A model generated the notes under the pieces. That model saw nothing but the letters and a program-made list of their open reading frames with translations. It was not told where the DNA came from and searched no databases. From Thioglobus_B sp964403565 (GTDB lineage: Bacteria; Pseudomonadota; Gammaproteobacteria; PS1; Pseudothioglobaceae), in NCBI GenBank assembly GCA_964403565.1, contig CAYOFV010000005.1:1-50943 (forward strand): a stretch of DNA of 50,943 nucleotides, given 5' to 3'. Position 1 is the stretch's first letter; each line of letters starts with the position of its first letter. Shown one piece after another: positions 7,670 through 15,449 of the stretch. The translations under genes were made by a program, and so were the position numbers.

Positions 7670-7842
7670 TTATTTAAGCCTCTGCAAAGCGGTGGTTTAA
7701 ATAATGGCTGTAGAATAAGATAAGAACCCGAAAAAGAGGGTTTGGGTGCAGTGTTTACTTGTAAACACAAACAACGTTGGAGTAAAACGACAACGGCCCG
7801 TAGGGTGAGCACACTTGTGCGAATAGCACCTCACTCTCTGCC
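7667..7842 (+). ncRNA. Candidate structured RNA or tRNA-linked repeat downstream of tRNA-Ser
   Basis: No gene is visible here, but five hairpins follow one another. The first (7667-7707) has 19 paired positions with one mismatch and an AAA loop, and includes the tRNA CCA. The others are AACCC/GGGTT (7725-7742), GTGTTTAC-TT-GTAAACAC (7751-7768), CGTTG/CAACG (7775-7795) and GCACA-CT-TGTGC (7809-7820). The segment ends with CCTCACTCTCTGCC (7829-7842), a one-mismatch copy of the tRNA 3' end. It may be a non-coding RNA, a tRNA-derived repeat, or the remnant of an element inserted at the tRNA. Confidence 0.45.
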
Positions 7843-7857
7843 TCGTCTTTATTTATT

Positions 7858-7877
7858 TTGCAATATCAATATTGCAA
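7858..7877. promoter_or_regulatory. Perfect 9-bp dyad upstream of thiG (possible operator)
   Basis: TTGCAATAT-CA-ATATTGCAA is a perfect inverted repeat 50 bases before the thiG start. It is followed by an AT-rich stretch including GTAAAATT, which could serve as a -10. It could be an operator or a terminator-like hairpin. No TPP riboswitch consensus is visible in the leader. Confidence 0.35.
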
Positions 7878-7927
7878 TTTAGGTAAAATTTTCACAATTA
7901 TTTATTAAGCAATAAATCAATCTAATT

Positions 7928-8707
7928 ATGACTGACACACCACTTACAATTGCAGGAAAAACTTACAACTCTCGCTTATTAGTAGGTTCGGGAAAATATA
8001 AAGACTTAGAAGAAACTCGCCTTGCAACTGAAGCAGCTGAGGCTGACATTATCACTGTTGCAATTCGTCGTACCAATATTGGTCAGGATACCAATGAGCC
8101 AAATTTATTGGATGTAATTTCACCAGAAAAATATACAATTTTGCCAAATACTGCAGGTTGTTACAATGCTAAAGATGCAGTTCGAACTTGCCAATTAGCG
8201 CGTGAACTTTTAGATGGGCATAATTTAGTAAAACTAGAGGTACTTGGTGATGAGAAAACTCTATACCCAAACATTGTAGAAACTATTGAAGCTGCAAAGC
8301 AGTTGGTGGCAGATAACTTCGATGTTATGGTTTACACTAGTGATGACCCTATTGTAGCCAAAGAACTTGAAAACATTGGCTGTGCTGCAGTTATGCCACT
8401 TGCATCACTTATAGGCTCAGGACAAGGCATTGCTAACCCAGCAAACATTAAACTGATTAAAGAACAAGCTAATGTTCCAGTATTAGTTGATGCTGGAATT
8501 GGTTGCGCAACAGATGCGGCTCGCGCTATGGAGTTAGGTTGTGATGGCGTACTTATGAACTCTGCGATTGCTCATGCTGAAGACCCAATTCTTATGGCAA
8601 GTGCCATGAAACATGCGGTAATTGCTGGTCGTGAATCGCATCTTGCAGGCAGAATGATGAAAAAAGCTTATGCGTCAGCTTCATCACCAATGGAAAATCT
8701 AATCTAA
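7928..8707 (+). CDS. thiG: Thiazole synthase
   Basis: A 259-residue ThiG, which builds the thiazole phosphate of thiamin from deoxyxylulose phosphate, dehydroglycine and ThiS-thiocarboxylate. Signatures are SRLLVGSGKY, TVAIRR, LPNTAGCYNAKDAVR, the Schiff-base lysine in VKLEVLGD (Lys102), MPLASLIGSGQGI and VDAGIGCATDAARAMELG. No thiS is next to it; a probable thiS start lies at the far right edge of the window. It converges with the esterase-like gene and overlaps it by 9 bases. Confidence 0.97.
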   Translation: MTDTPLTIAGKTYNSRLLVGSGKYKDLEETRLATEAAEADIITVAIRRTNIGQDTNEPNLLDVISPEKYTILPNTAGCYNAKDAVRTCQLARELLDGHNLVKLEVLGDEKTLYPNIVETIEAAKQLVADNFDVMVYTSDDPIVAKELENIGCAAVMPLASLIGSGQGIANPANIKLIKEQANVPVLVDAGIGCATDAARAMELGCDGVLMNSAIAHAEDPILMASAMKHAVIAGRESHLAGRMMKKAYASASSPMENLI

Positions 8708-10030
8708 ACTTTTTAATGGATTTGTACTTTTTATAAATATAAATCCATCATAACGCCAAGGTAGCAAAGTAGGTATATAGTTTTTAGATTCGTCACCTTC
8801 ATCATATACAACACCAATAGCTCTATGGCTTCTTGCCTCTCTCATTAATGGATTGTTTCTATCTTGACGATCAAAAATAAAATAAAATTTATCCTTATTA
8901 ATAGAGTTGAGCAGATCTTCATAACTGCCTGAATCAGGTTTTTGCATTGTCATTATCTGAGCATCAGCACCCCAACTCTCTCCTGCCAAAAAACTTCCGT
9001 TACTTGTACCAAAGCCAATAACAAATACTGGGGTTTTATTGTTCGCTCTCTTAGCTAAATAACCCATAGTTACTGCACCAGGAGCATATTCACTTGGAGT
9101 TGCTTGTACATCTCCAACATGAGTATTGTGCGCCCACACAATGCCTTTAGTATTTACTCCATGCAGCCCAATTAGCCTTAGTACACCTTGCCACATATGT
9201 CTTGATCTAACGTTCCAAGATCTAATTTGATTGTAACTATTCCAGCGATAAAAACTCTCAGAATTTTGAGCAACAATTGTATTTTGCAAAGCACTAAATT
9301 TTTCAAATTTAGGTATTAATTTATTACCATTTGTCAACTGACTAACTAAATCTACAGCTTGGAAAAGATCTTGACTGCAAGTAAAATCTCTATTCTTAAC
9401 CTGCTCATCCCAAGCATCTTGCTTATCAACTGTAAAGCAAGAAAGTTTTTGCTTTATATTTTGGTAATGACGCGGAAAATATCTATCGATAAATAACAAA
9501 ACTTGATTGATAGATACATCGGGCTCGTATAAATCTAGACCGTAAAATCCAACTTTTTGTTCCTCAGGTAAATTTTTGTTAAAGGTTTTTAACCATTCGG
9601 CTAGCTCCTCAATCTGTTTATTCTTCCACATCCATTCTGGCCAATTATTAAAACTTAGCAAAATATCCTTGGCTGAAGTATATTTGGTTGGATGTCCTTT
9701 TATGTATGCATTAAGTTTAAGTACAAAACTCCATGATGCCTCGATAGCAATAAACTTAAAGTCATGTTTTTTTATAAGCTCTTTAGATAAAACTGAGCGT
9801 AATTCATAAAACTCTTTAGTGCCATGTGTTGACTCGCCCAACATTACCAGCTGGTGCTTGGATGCAACATCTACTAATGAGTTTAAATCACTAGTATTAG
9901 TTAAAGTACGAGCTTTTGTAGAAAAATACTTAGCTAGCATTTGATCGCCACTAGTATTGGCAATAACATTACTACCAATAGAGTAATTAAATATCAATAA
10001 TAGCAATAATTTGTAGATTATCTTCTTCAT
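8699..10030 (-). CDS. Secreted erythromycin esterase-like protein
   Basis: A 443-residue protein with an N-terminal signal peptide (MKKIIYKLLLLLIFNYSIGS). The body matches the erythromycin-esterase family: MLGESTHGTKEFYELRS (conserved Glu and His), FIAIEASWSF, GFYGLDLYEPD, WAHNTHVGDVQATP (conserved His) and GYLAKR. Members hydrolyse macrolide lactones or act in other secondary-metabolite contexts; most environmental members are uncharacterised, so resistance should not be assumed. It overlaps the thiG 3' end convergently and diverges from bioF across 53 bp. A periplasmic location is inferred from the signal peptide. Confidence 0.85.
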   Translation of the reverse strand: MKKIIYKLLLLLIFNYSIGSNVIANTSGDQMLAKYFSTKARTLTNTSDLNSLVDVASKHQLVMLGESTHGTKEFYELRSVLSKELIKKHDFKFIAIEASWSFVLKLNAYIKGHPTKYTSAKDILLSFNNWPEWMWKNKQIEELAEWLKTFNKNLPEEQKVGFYGLDLYEPDVSINQVLLFIDRYFPRHYQNIKQKLSCFTVDKQDAWDEQVKNRDFTCSQDLFQAVDLVSQLTNGNKLIPKFEKFSALQNTIVAQNSESFYRWNSYNQIRSWNVRSRHMWQGVLRLIGLHGVNTKGIVWAHNTHVGDVQATPSEYAPGAVTMGYLAKRANNKTPVFVIGFGTSNGSFLAGESWGADAQIMTMQKPDSGSYEDLLNSINKDKFYFIFDRQDRNNPLMREARSHRAIGVVYDEGDESKNYIPTLLPWRYDGFIFIKSTNPLKSLD

Positions 10031-10058
10031 ACTAAGAATAATTCTACTCTTTGTTCTT

Positions 10059-10082
10059 ACGATATAGCTATTAAAATATCGT
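10059..10082. promoter_or_regulatory. Inverted repeat immediately upstream of bioF
   Basis: ACGATAT (10059-10065) and ATATCGT (10076-10082) are perfect 7-bp arms with a 10-base spacer, ending one base before the bioF ATG. The position suits an operator or translational control. It is not a recognisable BirA box. Confidence 0.3.
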
Positions 10083-10083
10083 T

Positions 10084-11193
10084 ATGAATTTTTCTAAAAG
10101 CCTTGAAAATATTAAACAGCAGCATCTTTACCGATCAAGAAAAGTTGTTGATGGCGCACAAGACGTGCAAACTGTCATCGATGAAAAGTCGCTGATTAAT
10201 TTTTGCTCTAACGATTATCTATCTTTAGCTAACAATATAGAAGTTAAAGAAGCATTTAAACAAGGTGTTGATAAATACGGCGCGGGCTCTGGAGCATCGC
10301 ATTTGGTTAGTGGACATTCTAAAGCCCATCATCAATTAGAAGGTGCCTTGGCCGAATATACAGGGCAAGATCGAGTCCTATTATTTTCAACTGGGTATAG
10401 TGCAAATCTAGGAGTTTTTTCAGCACTTAGAGATGAGCTTGATTGGGTACTACAAGACAAGCTCAATCACGCATCACTAATTGATGCGAATCATCTAATT
10501 GGTCTGCCATTGCAGCGCTATTTGCATAACGATATTTCCTCGCTTGAGAAAAAAGCAAAAAAGCAAACTGGTCAAGGCATGATTGTGACCGATACCGTGT
10601 TTAGTATGGATGGTGATCAGGCAAATATCGATGATTTGCAAAAAATCGCAAAAAATTCTAATGCCACTTTGATGCAAGATGATGCACACGGATTTGGCAT
10701 TTTTGCGCCCAATATTCCAAAGAATTCAATCTACATGGCCACTTTAGGCAAGGCAGCAGGCACAATGGGTGCTTTTGTGGCCGGAGAAGATGATTTTATC
10801 GAGTTTTTGATACAAAAATCTCGCCCATATACTTATACAACCGCAATTGCACCAGCAATTTGCGTAGCAACACTTAAAAGCCTAGATTTGATCAAACGAG
10901 GTGAGCAAAAAGCCAAACTTTTAACCAATATTGATTTTTTCCAAAATTTTTCATCTGCATTGGGCTTGCCAATTTCCAAATCTAATAGCGCAATCCAGCC
11001 ACTGATTATTGGTGATAGTGAAAAAGCGCTACAAATTAGTCAAAAACTCTATGATCAAGGATTTTATGTAAGCGCTATTCGCACCCCTACTGTGCCAAAA
11101 GGCACCGAACGTTTAAGAATAACACTCAGCGCTAACCATGCTCAAGCGCAAATTGAAAAACTCCTAACCTCTATTAAATATGCTCTACAGTAA
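10084..11193 (+). CDS. bioF: 8-amino-7-oxononanoate synthase
   Basis: A 369-residue PLP enzyme that condenses pimeloyl-ACP or pimeloyl-CoA with alanine in biotin synthesis. Family landmarks are NFCSNDYLSLA, GAGSGASHLVSGHSKAHHQLE, FSTGYSANLG, DKLNHASLIDA, FSMDGDQA, QDDAHGFGIF and the PLP lysine Lys223 in TLGKAAGTMGAF. It is slightly shorter than E. coli BioF (384). bioH overlaps its end by 14 bases. bioB, bioC and bioD are not in the window. Confidence 0.96.
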   Translation: MNFSKSLENIKQQHLYRSRKVVDGAQDVQTVIDEKSLINFCSNDYLSLANNIEVKEAFKQGVDKYGAGSGASHLVSGHSKAHHQLEGALAEYTGQDRVLLFSTGYSANLGVFSALRDELDWVLQDKLNHASLIDANHLIGLPLQRYLHNDISSLEKKAKKQTGQGMIVTDTVFSMDGDQANIDDLQKIAKNSNATLMQDDAHGFGIFAPNIPKNSIYMATLGKAAGTMGAFVAGEDDFIEFLIQKSRPYTYTTAIAPAICVATLKSLDLIKRGEQKAKLLTNIDFFQNFSSALGLPISKSNSAIQPLIIGDSEKALQISQKLYDQGFYVSAIRTPTVPKGTERLRITLSANHAQAQIEKLLTSIKYALQ

Positions 11194-11878
11194 TACTACT
11201 GGCACAGGTCAAGATTTAGTTTTGTTGCATGGATGGGGATTTAATGCTGATTTGTTTAACCCTTTAGTAAATCAATATAAAAACACTTATCGCATTACTA
11301 CAATTGATCTTCCAGGACATGGTAGAAGTGATGAAGTCAGCGGTGGAATTGATAATTGGTGTGATGAAATTATCAAAATTATGCCAAAAAATCCAATACT
11401 ACTAGGTTGGTCACTAGGTGGATTGCTAGCAATAAATATTGCTACAAAAATCCAAACAAAAAAACTTATCCTTGTAGCATCAACACCAAAGTTTGTAAAA
11501 ACTAATAATTGGAAATTTGGTATTGACGAGCAAAACTTTAAGGAATTTTCTGATAATTTAAACCTTAACTTATCAAAAGGTTTAAAACGCTTTGTAAGTT
11601 TGCAAAGTTCAAACAGAGAAAAAATTAAAGAACTTAACAAATCAATTGAAAACCTGCCTGCAACAAATATGGCACTTAATCAAGGGCTAAAGATTTTATT
11701 AGAGACTGATTTAACTAACGAATATTTAAATTTAGATATTGAGAAACAAGTAATATTAGGAGATAAAGACACTTTAGTGCCTAGCGCAATAGAAAATTGG
11801 TATAAAGATAATAATGCTAAAACCGCTAAATTAAATACTGGTCATATTCCATTTTTAGAAAAAGAGTTTTCACTATGA
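11180..11878 (+). CDS. bioH: Pimeloyl-ACP methyl ester carboxylesterase
   Basis: A 232-residue alpha/beta hydrolase. The BioH-type elbow GWSLGG holds the nucleophile Ser78, the oxyanion segment is LLHGWGFN and the C-terminal catalytic His is in NTGHIPFLEKE. BioH removes the methyl group from pimeloyl-ACP methyl ester, ending the BioC/BioH route to pimelate. The ATG overlaps the 3' end of bioF by 14 bases, which supports the biotin assignment over a generic hydrolase. Its stop overlaps the next ATG (ATGA). Confidence 0.92.
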   Translation: MLYSNTTGTGQDLVLLHGWGFNADLFNPLVNQYKNTYRITTIDLPGHGRSDEVSGGIDNWCDEIIKIMPKNPILLGWSLGGLLAINIATKIQTKKLILVASTPKFVKTNNWKFGIDEQNFKEFSDNLNLNLSKGLKRFVSLQSSNREKIKELNKSIENLPATNMALNQGLKILLETDLTNEYLNLDIEKQVILGDKDTLVPSAIENWYKDNNAKTAKLNTGHIPFLEKEFSL

Positions 11879-12471
11879 GTCAATATAAATCTATTGCACC
11901 AACGCTACTTGTTATATTTAGTATTTTTTGGCTAGCTTTAGCGATTAACCCGCTGTATAGAGATATTTGGGTTGCAGAAAACATTATCTTGGTTATTTGT
12001 TTATTTTTTCTAATAATTAAATATAAAAAATTTCACTTCAGTAATACATCTTATTATTTAATTTTCGCATTTTGTATATTACAAACAATTGGTGCGCATT
12101 ATAGTTATGCTGAGGTTCCGCTTGGATTTTGGGTGTCAGACATATTAGATCTGGGTCGTAATCATTTTGATAGATGGGTTCATTTTGCATTTGGATTTTT
12201 AATAGTATTGCCATTTAAGGAAGCTCTACTAAGATTTGTAAAATTTAAAAATAACAATACCAAAGACTTTGTACTGGTAATGATATTCTTTGGTATTGGT
12301 GGATGCTATGAGATAGTTGAATGGTGGTATGCAATTCTATTCGAACAAGGCGTTCAAGCTGATGCATTCCTTGGGTCTCAAGGAGATATATGGGATGCTG
12401 AAAAAGACATGTTTATTGCCGGTGTTGGTGCTTGGCTGTATTTGTATTTCTTTGACAAAACTAAGACTTAA
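11875..12471 (+). CDS. DUF2238 (YjdF-like) membrane protein
   Basis: A 198-residue integral membrane protein with about six hydrophobic segments. The conserved core of the family is visible: HYSYAEVPLGFW, GRNHFDRWVHFAFGFLIVLP, GGCYEIVEWWYAI and GSQGDIWDAEKDMFIAGVGAW, with clustered His, Asp and Glu near the membrane faces. Function is unknown. It is translationally coupled to bioH (ATGA), in the position where bioC often follows, though nothing links it chemically to biotin. It converges with the next gene, overlapping by 11 bases. Confidence 0.85.
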   Translation: MSQYKSIAPTLLVIFSIFWLALAINPLYRDIWVAENIILVICLFFLIIKYKKFHFSNTSYYLIFAFCILQTIGAHYSYAEVPLGFWVSDILDLGRNHFDRWVHFAFGFLIVLPFKEALLRFVKFKNNNTKDFVLVMIFFGIGGCYEIVEWWYAILFEQGVQADAFLGSQGDIWDAEKDMFIAGVGAWLYLYFFDKTKT

Positions 12472-13045
12472 TGTTTTCTCTATGCTTATCTAAACCTTCT
12501 AAGTAAGCATCAGCATCTCCATAATCACCAAAATGCCAATACTTATCATGAGGGTTTTTTACTTTACTAGCATGCTTAATTGGGCACCAGTATTGCTCAG
12601 TTAAAGAGGCTATCTCTCCAACATAACTTAATAGTCCATTGGCATAACCACAATACATACAATTTATCTTTTCAAAAAAATTAAGATATCCAAGTTTATG
12701 TCTATCTACAACTACATAATCAGATCTTTTTATCTTTTTGATTTTATAAATTGGAAAACATATGGTTTGGTACAAATAAGCAAAAAAATCTAAAACCACA
12801 AGTGGTACAATCATTGAATAAATAATTGGGGCAGTAATAACAAATACAGGATTGGCGTTAAATAAATAACTCAAAGACCCAGTCTTAAGCTTCTTGTGTG
12901 CATTATGTAGAGTTTTTTCAAAGATTACTTTATTTTTACTCATCTCATAACTAAACTTTTCGCGCTTAAGTTCAACATCTGTTTCAAGTTTTTGTTTAAT
13001 TTGATTAAATTGATCAATAAGATCTTGCAGAGTAGTTCCTGACAT
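12461..13045 (-). CDS. Conserved-looking membrane protein of unknown function
   Basis: A 194-residue protein. The N-terminus (1-55) is charged and probably coiled-coil. Two adjacent hydrophobic segments lie near residues 60-100. The C-terminal soluble part contains RHKLGYLNFFEKINCMYCGY, followed by ANGLLSYVGEIASLTEQYWC and PIKHA; its three cysteines (CxxC plus WCP) suggest a metal or redox site. I have seen similar proteins annotated only as hypothetical and can give no function. It stands alone on the minus strand, convergent with the DUF2238 gene and divergent from purE. Confidence 0.75.
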   Translation of the reverse strand: MSGTTLQDLIDQFNQIKQKLETDVELKREKFSYEMSKNKVIFEKTLHNAHKKLKTGSLSYLFNANPVFVITAPIIYSMIVPLVVLDFFAYLYQTICFPIYKIKKIKRSDYVVVDRHKLGYLNFFEKINCMYCGYANGLLSYVGEIASLTEQYWCPIKHASKVKNPHDKYWHFGDYGDADAYLEGLDKHRENIKS

Positions 13046-13163
13046 AGTGCTATATTTAATTACAAGTTAGATTGATTTTAACTCACTATATAGACTCTGT
13101 TACTATCTATATAGATGCTATTTGAGTATAATTTCCACAAAGTAGATAACTTTGGAGAATACT

Positions 13164-13652
13164 ATGAGTGCAGTTGTTGGTGTTATTATGGGGTCAAAAT
13201 CTGATTGGCCAACTATGAAACACGCTGTCGATATGCTTGAAGAATTTGGTGTTGAACACGAGGTTCAAGTTGTATCCGCCCATCGCACACCCGACCTTAT
13301 GTTTGAGTATGCTCAAAGCGCTGAAGATCGTGGGTTAAAAGTTATTATTGCTGGTGCTGGCGGCGCTGCACACTTACCTGGAATGGTTGCAGCTAAAACT
13401 ATTGTTCCGGTACTTGGAGTTCCAGTTAAATCACGTGCACTAAACGGCAAAGACTCATTGCTATCTATTGCGCAAATGCCTGGTGGTATCCCAGTTGGTA
13501 CTTTAGCAATTGGTGACGCAGGTGCTAAAAATGCTGGAATTTTAGCAGCGCAAATTGTTGCCAATGAAGATAGTTCTGTTAGGGAAAAAGTTGCTCAATT
13601 TCGTGCTAACCAAACACAGGATGTACTAAACAATCCTAATCCACAAGAATGA
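13164..13652 (+). CDS. purE: N5-carboxyaminoimidazole ribonucleotide mutase
   Basis: A 162-residue class I PurE that converts N5-CAIR to CAIR in purine synthesis. Signatures are VIMGSKSDWPTMKHA, VVSAHRTPD, IIAGAGGAAHLPGMVAA, VPVLGVPVKS and IAQMPGGIPVGTLAIG. The ATG at 13164 was chosen over an in-frame TTG at 13152 because GGAG lies 6 bases upstream. Its stop overlaps the purK start (ATGA). The upstream 118 bp contains a TATAAT-like box near 13128-13133 and the palindrome ATCTATATAGAT; no PurR-type operator is evident. Confidence 0.97.
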   Translation: MSAVVGVIMGSKSDWPTMKHAVDMLEEFGVEHEVQVVSAHRTPDLMFEYAQSAEDRGLKVIIAGAGGAAHLPGMVAAKTIVPVLGVPVKSRALNGKDSLLSIAQMPGGIPVGTLAIGDAGAKNAGILAAQIVANEDSSVREKVAQFRANQTQDVLNNPNPQE

Positions 13653-14737
13653 AAGTTGGGGTTTTAGGAGCTGGTCAACTTGGCAGAATGTTGGCTATTG
13701 CAGGTTATCCGTTAAATCACCAGTTTGGCTTCTCTGGCAATTCAAATGGTGAACCATCATCACTACTTGGTCACATGTTTGCTAAAGAAGATAATGCTGA
13801 TAATATTGAATCATTAGCCGCATTTGCAGATGTTATTACTTATGAAAGTGAAAATACCGATGTTGATGCACTGCGTGAAATAAATAAAAATGTTGCTGTT
13901 TATCCAGGTGAAAAATCCCTTTACACTACCCAACATCGTGGTCGTGAAAAGGCAATGTTTGATAAACTTGGGATTCCTTGCGCACCACATGAAATTGTAA
14001 ATTCGCTATCTGAGCTTGAATCTGCAGTTGCGGCTATTGGTCTACCTGCTATACTAAAAACTACCACTGAGGGTTATGATGGCAAAGGTCAATTCTTTAT
14101 TAAAGACCAACAGCAAATACCTCAAGCCTGGGAAAGTATGAATGGTGTAGAGTCAATCCTGGAAGGATTTGTTGATTTTAAACGTGAACTATCACTGATT
14201 GCCGTACGTGGAATAGATAACGATCATAAATATTATCCATTAGTTGAAAACACTCATCACGACGGAATACTGCGCCTAACTATTGCTCCTGCACAAAGTA
14301 TCGACTCTAATGTGCAAAAATTAGCAGAAAAATACATGCAGGATTTACTTGATGAAATGAATCACGTTGGCGTGCTTACTATTGAGTTATTTGAAACTAA
14401 AGACGGGCTCGTGGCAAACGAGATGGCTCCGAGAGTTCATAATTCAGGACACTGGTCTATAGAAGGTGCAAACACTTCACAATTTGAAAATCATGTGCGT
14501 GCAATAACTAACATGCCACTTGGTGACACCACTCCTACTCATTCATTTAGCGCTATGGTAAATATTATTGGTAAAACTGGCCCAACAGATATTGCTCTTT
14601 CAATGCCAAACGCTCATCTGCATTTATATGATAAGTCTGAACGTGAAGGTAGAAAACTAGGGCATATAAATATTACTGCAAATTCTCAACAAGAGCTTGA
14701 TAGTAGTATAGAAAAACTTAAAGATTTTTTGCCATAA
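13649..14737 (+). CDS. purK: 5-(carboxyamino)imidazole ribonucleotide synthase
   Basis: A 362-residue ATP-grasp enzyme that carboxylates AIR to N5-CAIR, the substrate of PurE. Features are the N-terminal VGVLGAGQLGRMLA, TYESENTD, the ATP-binding region LKTTTEGYDGKGQ, LEGFVDFKRELS, and EMAPRVHNSGHWSIEG near the C-terminal metal and substrate site. It is coupled to purE by an ATGA overlap, the standard purEK pair. It converges with the SprT-like gene across an A/T-rich weak dyad around 14737-14760. Confidence 0.97.
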   Translation: MKVGVLGAGQLGRMLAIAGYPLNHQFGFSGNSNGEPSSLLGHMFAKEDNADNIESLAAFADVITYESENTDVDALREINKNVAVYPGEKSLYTTQHRGREKAMFDKLGIPCAPHEIVNSLSELESAVAAIGLPAILKTTTEGYDGKGQFFIKDQQQIPQAWESMNGVESILEGFVDFKRELSLIAVRGIDNDHKYYPLVENTHHDGILRLTIAPAQSIDSNVQKLAEKYMQDLLDEMNHVGVLTIELFETKDGLVANEMAPRVHNSGHWSIEGANTSQFENHVRAITNMPLGDTTPTHSFSAMVNIIGKTGPTDIALSMPNAHLHLYDKSEREGRKLGHINITANSQQELDSSIEKLKDFLP

Positions 14738-14748
14738 AAGAAAACCAC

Positions 14749-15075
14749 TTATTTTTCTTTATATCTTTCTGCAAATATTCCTTCCAACCCATAAGCTTCT
14801 TTTTCACTAATAGGTTTATCTCTTAAATGTTGAATAACGTGAATCATCTCATGGCAAAATGCTGTGATAAATTCACTAGTGGTTAGGTCTTTTTCAATAT
14901 CAATATAGAACTTACCACTACCTTCATGATCAGTCCATGCTTGGGCATTATCTATATCTTGAATTCTAAGATCTATATTGATTGATTTTTTAATGCCCAG
15001 TTCTTTATAACAGAAGTTGTATAAATCTTGAGCAAGTGCTTGTTGTTTCTTGGTTCCGCCTTCTATATAAAGCAT
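14749..15075 (-). CDS. SprT-like zinc metallopeptidase-fold protein
   Basis: A 108-residue protein with the zincin motif FCHEMIHVIQH (His75, Glu76, His79) in a SprT-like setting and a downstream Glu-rich segment (ISEKEAYGLEG) that could give the third ligand. The ATG at 15075 overlaps the stop of the glutaredoxin-like gene (TAATG), which I prefer to a start 57 bases upstream inside that gene. It is the last gene of the lpxK-Trm112-kdsB-folD run. Its substrate is unknown; it could be a small peptidase or a catalytically active domain acting with a partner. Confidence 0.75.
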   Translation of the reverse strand: MLYIEGGTKKQQALAQDLYNFCYKELGIKKSINIDLRIQDIDNAQAWTDHEGSGKFYIDIEKDLTTSEFITAFCHEMIHVIQHLRDKPISEKEAYGLEGIFAERYKEK

Positions 15076-15449
15076 TACGCGCCAAAACGCTTTTCTAGAT
15101 AAGTAATAATATCTCCAGATTCGAACATCCACTGAACTTTACCATTCTCAGTAATTTTCAGACATGGCACTTGAACCTTTCCAGCTTCTTTTAACATTTC
15201 ATCACGGTATGGACCTTGGATCTGTGCATTGCGAGTTGAAATATTAAGATTAAGTCTTCTTATCGCCCTTCTAGTTTTTATACAAAAAGGACAACCAAAA
15301 AATTGATATAGTTCAATATTTGCAGTTTGCTGATCAACTTTTTGTTGCTCCTCACTACTACGCTTTATCTTGTTTACCGGGATCGCCCAACTAAAAAAGG
15401 CAATTATTGCGCCTAATCCATTTCTAAGTATTTTTAATAAAATTTTCAT
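15075..15449 (-). CDS. Membrane-anchored glutaredoxin-like protein
   Basis: A 124-residue protein. An N-terminal hydrophobic segment (residues 8-24) probably anchors it. A glutaredoxin/GST-N fold follows, with YQFFGCPFC (Cys53 and Cys56), the cis-Pro loop VQVPCLKI and the C-terminal ESGDIITYLEKRFG. Proteins of this type are thiol-disulfide oxidoreductases; the substrate is unknown. The start overlaps the folD stop (ATGA) and its stop overlaps the SprT-like start (TAATG), so it is embedded in the operon. Confidence 0.85.
   Translation of the reverse strand: MKILLKILRNGLGAIIAFFSWAIPVNKIKRSSEEQQKVDQQTANIELYQFFGCPFCIKTRRAIRRLNLNISTRNAQIQGPYRDEMLKEAGKVQVPCLKITENGKVQWMFESGDIITYLEKRFGA

Noticed and set aside
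7843..7927. TPP riboswitch in the thiG leader
   Set aside because: None of the conserved TPP riboswitch segments (CTGAGA, and the ACCTGAT and GGGAA regions) is visible.
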